Below are positions 27,401 to 36,400 of a stretch of 64,000 bases of DNA, piece after piece. Below the pieces are notes generated by a model. It was not told the origin of the DNA. It saw nothing but the letters and a program-made list of their open reading frames with translations, and did not search any database. Both the position numbers and the translations under genes were made by a program. Where the stretch lies: assembly GCA_029237695.1 (NCBI GenBank), contig CM055273.1, positions 58,455,968-58,519,967 of the forward strand. The letters are read 5' to 3'. This DNA comes from Conchocele bisecta (lineage: Eukaryota; Mollusca; Bivalvia; Lucinida; Thyasiridae). Positions within the stretch are counted from its first letter, which is position 1. Each line of letters opens with the position of its first letter.

Positions 27401-30400
27401 GGACTTAAACAGGAAAACGTAACATTGTAAACGCGAAAAGTTAACATTGAAAATAGATAAGTCGACTGCGCGGAAAAAATGGGTCAAGTTAAAAACAAGA
27501 AACGAGGCAAAGCCACGAAGGCCAGGTTTTTTCCAAGCATAGACACTTGGATAACATAATTAAACCCATTTTTTGTAGACTAGATGGCCGTGGCCTGCAT
27601 GTCGCGCCTTGGGGCGAGGCATGGACACTAAAAAAATAGATATAGTAGATGGAAAAACTTTAACGAAAAAACTTTAACCGGACACACGGACGTACGGACG
27701 GACGTATGCCAAAATGCCGACGATATCGCGCTTTCCGCAAGCGGATGTGACAATGATGATAAACACCCATGTGAAGTATGAAGGTAATGGGTGAAGCAGT
27801 TGCAGAGATATAGTACACGAAAAAACTTTAACCAAAAAACTTAACCAAAAAGCTTAACCAAAAACTTTAACCAAAAAACTTAACCAAACAAGAGGGCCAT
27901 GATGGCCCTAATTCGCTCACCTGACTCCATGAACACCAGAGGAGAATGTGACATTGAGTTCATGTGTTTTAAAAAAATTGTGCTATTTTTAGATGGCAGT
28001 CATCTTGGATTAAGCGATGACTCTCATTTTACAAAATATGAAAATGCTTCACCCAGCATCGGCCATGTGGTTCCTGAGAAAAAGATGTTAAAAATCTTGA
28101 ATAAATGGACCTTTTGGTGGCCATCATGGATGACATAATCATCCGATTCCGACAAATATTGCACCAGAGTGATCGCCTCATTGATACCTTCAATTTGATA
28201 TATGACATGACCATATTCAGTCAAAAATAAAATTTGACCCCAATTTGACCCCACGGGCCATGCCATTTTTGACCCCGGGGTCACCATTTTAACAACTTTC
28301 AGAGAGCAATGTACATCAATCATTCCTACCAAGTTTCGTTGAAATCCGGCTAGCGATTCATGAGAAGATTTTTTAAGAATTTATGCTATTTTTAGACGGC
28401 GGCCATCTTGGATTAGCAATGACCTCCATTTTAACAAATCTGAAAAGGCTTCACCCATGGACCATAACTTTTAAGTTTGGCTACCATGGGCCAAGCGGTT
28501 CATGTGAAGAAGAATTTTGAAATCTCTAATAAAAGAACGACCTTTTGACATTTCGGCGGCCATCTTGGATGACATAACAATCCGATTTGGACAAAAAATG
28601 TACCAGAGTGATCGCCTCATTGATACCTTCGATTTGATATATAACATGACCATATTCAGTCAAAAATAAAATTTGACCCCACGGGCCACGCCCATTTTTG
28701 ACCCCGGGGTCACCATTTTAACAAATTTGAAAGAGCAATGTACATCGATTATTCCTACCAAGTTTCGTCGAAATCCAGCTAGCGGTTCATGAGAAGAAGA
28801 TTTTTTAAGAATTTATGCTATTTTTAGACGGCGGCCATGTTGGATTAGCGATGACCTCCATTTTAACAAATCTGAAAAGGCTTCACACATGGACCATAAC
28901 TTTTAAGTCTGGCTACCATGGGCCAAGCGGTTCATGTGAAGAAGAATTTTGAAATCTCTAATAAAAGAACGACCTTTTGACCTTTCGGCGGCCATCTTGG
29001 ATGACATAACAATCCGATTTCGACAGAAAATGCACCAGAGTGATCGCCTCATTGATACCTTCAATTTGATATATGACATGACCATATTCGGTCAAAAATA
29101 AAATTTGACCCCAATTTGACCCCACGGGCCATGCCCATTTTTGACCCCGGGGTCACCTTTTTAACAACTTTGAAAGAGCAATGTACATCGATCATTCCTA
29201 CCAAGTTTCGTCGAAATCCGGCAAGCGGTTCATGAGAAGATTTTTTAAGAATTTATGCTATTTTTAGACGGCGGCCATCTTGGATTAGCGATGACCTCCA
29301 TTTTAACAATTCTGAAAAGGCTTCACCCATGGACCATAACTTTTAAGTTTGGCTACAATGGGCCAAGCGGTTCATGTGAAGAAGAATTTTGAAATCTCTA
29401 ATAAAAGAACAACCTTTTGACCTTTCGGCGGCCATCTTGGATGACATAACAATCCAATTTCGACAGAAAATGCACCAGAGTGATCGCCTCATTGATACCT
29501 TCAATTTGATATATGACATGACCATATTCGGTCAAAAATAAAATTTGACCCCAATTTGACCCCACGGGCCACGCCCATTTTTGACCCCGGGGTCACCATT
29601 TTAACAACTTTGAAAGTGCAATGTACATTGATCATTCCTACCAAGTTTCGTCGAAATCCGGCAAGCGATTCATGAGAAGAAGATTTTTTAAGAATTTATG
29701 CTATTTTTAGACGGCGGCCATGTTGGATTAGCGATGACCTCCATTTTAACAAATCTGAAAAGGCTTCACCCATGGACCATAACTTTTAAGTTTGGCTACA
29801 ATGGGCCAAGCGGTTCATGTGAAGAAGAATTTTGAAATCTCTAATAAAAGAACGACCTTTTGACCTTTCGGCGGCCATCTTGGATGACATAACAATCCGA
29901 TTTCGACAAAAAATGCACCAGAGTGATCGCCTCATTGATACCTTCAATTTGATATATGACATGACCATATTCGGTCAAAAATAAAATTTGACCCCAATTT
30001 GACCCCACGGGCCACGCCCATTTTTGACCCCGGGGTCACCATTTTAACAACTTTGAAAGTGCAATGTACATTGATCATTCCTACCAAGTATCGTCGAAAT
30101 CCGGCAAGCGGTTCATGAGAAGAAGATTTTTTAAGAATTTATGCTATTTTTAGACGGCGGCCATGTTGGATTAGCGATGACCTCCATTTTAACAAATCTG
30201 AAAAGGCTTCACCCATGGACCATAACTTTTAAGTTTGGCTACCATGGGCCAAGCGGTTCATGTGAAGAAGAATTTTGAAATCTCTAATAAAAGAACGACC
30301 TTTTGACCTTTCGGCGGCCATCTTGGATGACATAACAATCCGATTTCGACAAAAAATGCACCAGAGTGATCGCCTCATTGATACCTTCAATTTGATATAT

Positions 30401-33400
30401 GAAATGACCATATTCAGTCAAAAATAAAATTTGACCCCAATTTGACCCCACGGGCCACGCCCATTTTTAACCCCAGGGTCACCATTTTAACAACTTTGAA
30501 AGAGCAATGTACATCGATCATTCCTACCAAGTTTTGTCGAAATCCGGTTGGCGGTTCTTGAGAAGAAGATTTTTTAAGAATTTGTGCTATTTTTAGACGG
30601 TGGCCATCTTGGATTACGTAATGACGTCATTTTAACAATTTTGTAATCCCCCTACCTAAGGACCATGACCATGAAGTTTGGCCCAATGGTTACCGAGGTG
30701 AAGACGTTTGAAAATGTTCACGGACGACGACAACGGACGACGGACACATTGCGGTAACAATAGCTCACATGAGCTTCGCTCAGGTGAGCTAAAAACTAAA
30801 ACAAAAACTTTAACCGGACGTACGTACGTACGCCAAAGTGCCGACTATATCGCGCTTTCCGCAAGCGGGCGGACAAAAACTTTAACAAAAAAATTCAAAG
30901 TAATTTGACCATTCACATTGGGCACAGGGGCCGCACGGTTGGGGGTTAGAATGAAAATATGGATGATGATAAACACCCATGTGAAGTTTCAAGGTAATGG
31001 GCGAAGCAGTTGCAGAGATATAGTATAACGAAAAAGTTTTAAGCAAAAAATTTAACCAGACGTACGTTAAAAAGTTAACGTTGAAAATGGCTAAGTCAAT
31101 TACGTAGAAATAATAGGTGAAGGTAAAAAAATGGTCACATGTTGGATAGTTGTATGGGGTAGGCACCCCTTGGTTATGAAGCTGTGAAAGTTTGGTGGTC
31201 CTAGGTGGTACAGTAACAAAGAAATGGACTCAAACACGAAAACTTAACATTGATTGTGGACGCCGCCCTCCCGGCTTTCGCCAATCCAATAGCCTGGTTT
31301 TTTTTTCAAAAAACCTGGCTAAAAATTAATAAATTTATCATAAAATTGAAAATTTCTCCCTCAAAGTATACTTTGCAATGTTGATGAAATCGGCTACAGA
31401 TCTCACCAGTGTGGCCGGAGTACGATCATCGACCAGGGTAATATGTGAGATGGTATGGTTGACATCAGACCGGAGAAGAAGGGTTTCCTCCGATTGGGCC
31501 TTAATCCTTTGCATAAGAAATGTATCAAATGAACGACCATACATTTAACCTACCGCGTATATATTGCCCAGTGTAAAGTGGTTCACGTTGAGTTCCTTGG
31601 ATACATCTAGGGCGGCGTGGACTACGACAGCAGCCTCGTTGGAATACCGCGCCCGGTGTAGCACGTTGGCCAAACTGATCAGGGCCACGTCTTTCTGGCC
31701 CCTAGAAAATGCATGACAGAGGCGTGAATAAAATCGCAAGTTTGATTTTGTTATAGACCTGATGGATCGAATAAACAAGACAATGTGACATGTCGGCACA
31801 CAAATGACCCGGTGGCAAATTGGAGAAACTACGGAAAACTTTTTAAGCCAAACTGTTAAATGTTTAAATTTAAACGAACGTTGTGAAGGTCAAAACGTCA
31901 ACGTCACGATCAGAGCGGTATACAGAGCTCCAGTTAAGGTGCATAATTTAACCAACTTGGGGTTAAATTTTGTTATTTCTTCATCAAAAATGGCAAGTTG
32001 GGAGTCCTTTAGAATCGTCTCATTGAGATGATTCTAAAGCACTCCCAACTTGCCATTTTTGATGGAGAAATAAGAAATTTACCTCCAAATTATGCACCTT
32101 AACTGGAGCTCTGGGTATAGTTGTGTGGCATTTGTATATTAATACATTGAATTATTGAAGTAGTCGTTCAAGGGATAGAAAAGGTATGAGAGAATTGAGA
32201 AACTCTGGCAAACTTCTTAACCGAACACACGGACGGCCACACAGTCCAAACACTATATGCCTCTTGGCTCTGCTGAGAAGAATGCTTCTATAACATTCTT
32301 GTGATCACCATCTGAGTTGCACCCTGTCTGGAACCTCTCTAAGACAAACAACGTTGTAGTTTTGCAAACATACTTTATTGGCATGCAATCGATCGTATGG
32401 TGAAATTAGCCTACATCTCAGAATCCCGGGCCGTGCCTAGGCTACTAAACAGCGCCCCAAGGCTACCCCGCGTGGGTCCAACCTTACAACCAGCCAAACC
32501 GAGTGAACATGTATATCGCTAAGCGAGCAATGTGTACACTCACTAGACAGCCCCAACAAATGGCCTTATATAGTGAATTCATCGTATTTACCAGCGCAGA
32601 CCAGATTGAACTGGTTCTCGCTGATGTCATCTATCTAAAAATTATTTTATTTTAAATCTGAGAAACAGGCCATATCATTACACTTCGAGATAATTAAAAT
32701 TTTATCAAGTAAGCCGGACCAAGCAGCATCGATCACCCACTGCAAGAGGCAGGTGAATTTCTGGATCATACAATTAGGAAGCATAAAACCACATGGGATC
32801 AATAATCATTTATATTTTATTACCATTATAAATTGTACACATCAACATGTCAACGTTAACATTGAACTGACCTTGGAGAATAATGAAGTGCCCTTCTCAC
32901 ACACTCGATAACATTAAGGGGGTCGCCCTTAATTCTCCAGTAAAACGCTGCCATGTTGTATAGCACCCACGATGTTTTATTCTGAAAGATGAGAAGTAAA
33001 GTTGGGCGATAGTGATTGATTGGTGTTCTTAACAGCTAAGGTCATTTAAGAACGGACCAACGGGTTCGATCCAATATTTAACCTTCTGCATTGCGGGAAA
33101 ATCCCAAAATCAGAACGGAATATTTACATATATTCAGCCATGAAATTAGAATAACCTGACCTGGTGCCACGTCCATATATCACACCAATGTCACTTGGCC
33201 CCTTCCCCTAAAAGTTATAGGATTACGAATAACCGTAATACTCACATAAGGCGTATAACCAGATTCAACTGGCACATACAAGAATGCCAACGACGTACAT
33301 GAGGGCCAAACCAGGTATCCGGTCAGGATGAACCCCGATCGTTAAATTACCGATCGTTAAATCGCATGCTCCCACCTGCCACCCACAGGGTGATAGTGAA

Positions 33401-36400
33401 ATATGGGACTGTGAGTGGAGAAATGGGACATATCATATTTGCGTAGATTTGTGTAGATTCAGATCAGCCTGCGCATCCACAGTCTGATGGGGATCTGCAC
33501 TGTTCACCATACAGTTAGTGAAACACATGTCATGAATGGCGAAAAAGAGTGCCGAAAGTCACAATATACGCCGTCGAGGCAAGGCCAGTCAACAAGGGGA
33601 GATAACTCACTGAAATCCATTAGGGTTCTTCGTCTTGATGTGATAAACATGTAAACCAAATTTGGTTACAATCCGTCAAGTAGATCTTGAGTTATTGCTT
33701 GGACAAGGTTACAGTGCGAAAATAAAAAATGGCTGCCAAGGGTAGATAAGTCATCGGAAATCAAGAGGCTTCTTCGTCTTGCCGTGTTAAACATGTATAC
33801 CGAATTTGGTTACATTCCGTCATACTCTAGTTATTGCATGGACAAGTTCTGCCCGCCGCCCACGCCCACACAAGGTGAATCCATAATATGTACCGTTTTT
33901 CAAACTGGTGTATAAAAATTCATACCCGTAAAGGTGTTAATAATCAACATAATCACATACCTGTTTAAATGACTCATATATCCTATGGCCATATTCGTCG
34001 ACATTATCCTGGTAAGTTATAGCGTTTTTTAACCCCAACTCTGGAGTCCCTGTTAACTTCTCTCTATCCTTCATGCCGTCAAGGTGCTCAAACGCGTGGA
34101 TACTGTACGGGAGGTCCGTGTATATTGTACAGTCGGGTGGCATTAGGATGGAGCCCGGGGTTATCCCAGATATGTAGTCCTCGGGTCTGAAATGAGAGTA
34201 GGAGTGTAGCAGTGGCTTAACCATTTCACCCCCAAGTAACTGGAATGGATTTTCATATGTTAATTTTGCAACCAATCCAACCATCATAAAATAATTTTCA
34301 GACTCGACCATTTAAGTTCTCAAAAATACGAAAATTATTTGCAAAAAGTGCAGATCCTGATGAGACGGCTCGTCACGAGCCAGCTCATCTGGAAATACAC
34401 GTTTTGCCAATACCACTATACAGGCCTGTGGTGTTGAAAGGGTTAATGGCGAACAGTTAATGCGCAGTCTGATCTGGCTTTATACTGGCAGGGATTCTGC
34501 TGGCGGCGATCGCCACTTTCGCAATTGTTTTTTTTTTGAAGTGGCGATTTTTTTATTTTCCCCAGCGGAATCCCTGCACTGGTTGCAAATATTAACTGGA
34601 AGCCCCAGATATATGATCAGGGGTGGGAACAGTTCCAACTGCCAAATCCTGAAAACGCCTTAGCATAAACAAACATATTTACACCATTGTGTAAAAGTGT
34701 GATTCCCATGGTGAAGCATTTGTATTTTTCTGCAATTATCAGGAAACTCAAATTCCTGATTTCAGGATATATCCTGAAAATTCCCACCCCTATATGATTG
34801 AAGGTTGACCCCATATTTGTGCGCTTATAATAAATTGAATTATAAAATACATTATATGAAGGTATCAATGAATAAAAGTTCACAGTTCCAGATATGGAAT
34901 GTGGATATTGGTTCTGTTACTCCATATGGTGAGACGATAAGACGACATTACCTATAACCTATTTCATCAACATTGCAAAGTATACTTATCTAGCAAAGTA
35001 TACTTTGAGGGAGTAATCATTTATTTTACCCGAAATGCATTAATTCATATAGAACTAATGACTGCATATATTTAATGATTAAAAGTATGCAGAATTATTA
35101 TACAGTAATACTGAATTTATTACATTATCACAGCCAAAATACAAAATGGCTGTGATAATGTAATAAGTTCAGTATAATAAAAATTAATAAATTAATCCTT
35201 AAATTGAAAATTTCTCCCTCAAAGTATACTTTACTAGATAAGTATACTTTGCAATGTTGGTGAAATGACTGAAATCAGCTACAGATGATCTTACCAGGCA
35301 TGAAAGGTGGTAGAGCCAAAATATACGCTCGCTAACAAACTAACCTTATACCCTTATTTTCGAGCGGAAGCACCGTGCTGATGTACAGATCTAGTTCGGG
35401 CAGGTGCTTGCCAGCCGCCAGGCAATCTGGATCTGTCTTGTAAAACTTCTCCTCCAATCCTGCATGTATTCAATAACTTCCATGCATAAACATTGGGAAG
35501 ACCTAATGAGTCGGTCTCACTTACGGAAGATTGGTCAAGACAAATAAGCAAACAACTGTACGATTAAATCAAACAATATTTACTTTGCACAGATTACCAA
35601 CAAGCGCGAGAACACTTATACACATGCTTTCGTGTATCGGTGATCATTAATGTGGGAGGAAACCGGAGTGCCCTGAGGAAACCCACTTGTCCGATCTGGT
35701 GAACACCATACATACGTGTGCCATCTCACATAAATTTACTATAAAAATGGGTGAATTTCATACAGTGAGTTTGTAGAAAGTTCATGAGGGTAGAAAACCA
35801 GAGAAAACCTCATTTTTTATTTTTGTAAAAATATTTACAGAAACTGATATTTTCTGTAAATGACGTCGAAAGTTGATGAAATGTTCATAGCAAATGCAGA
35901 ATTCTATTCCGCACTTGCTCTGAACATTTTTCCGTCTAATTTGTAAACATATAATATATTTCCTGTTACACAAACACTCACTGAAAACCTCATATTGCAT
36001 GTACCTGTGTCTCTATCGTCAGTTTTATCTATTTCATCCTTGCGAGACAGCAGTTCCTTCTTGAGATGATCGAGCATGCTGGCCCGCTCCTCCTGCTTCA
36101 TAAAGGCCACCAGGTCATACGGCCGCTTCATGTTGAACACAGAGTCAACCTGCAATGATGTGGACGTGGCTTTGAGTATGTTACGACAAGGTTCTATTAT
36201 AGTTAATAATTGAGACAAGCCATGTGATTTTGCACCTAAGAAGATGCACAATATCTCATGAATATTTTCTGTAAATAAAAACTTTGACGGCGGACAAAGC
36301 GGTAACAATATCAAGGTGTATGATCACGTGGTACTAACAACAAGAACAAGAGCTGAAACTTCAAGAATCAATCCTATTAAAAGTATGTATTCTTTTATAT

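Larger units (their letters stand above)
26714..31325. mobile_element. ACAAG-type element (type i), copy 2, rearranged
   Basis: ACAAGAAACGAGGCAAAGCC occurs at 26714 and again at 27495. The 3' end AAAAAACCTGGCTAAAAA is at about 31308-31325. Parts of the 145-bp and 190-bp monomers are present in low copy number. The duplicated 5' end suggests nesting or unequal recombination. Confidence 0.75.
26506..31396. mobile_element. second composite: MITE A (copy 6) with satellite-bearing insertions
   Basis: The left MITE half is 26506-26713 and the right half 31326-31396. The interior holds two ACAAG-type (i) 5' ends (26714 and 27495), one 3' end (31325), and a nested type (ii) element at 27888-30795. 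Same architecture as 7854-11681. Confidence 0.85.

Noticed and set aside
28029..30411. Five near-identical 60-residue minus-strand ORFs at 440-bp spacing
   Set aside because: They follow from the tandem unit itself and are not a gene family.
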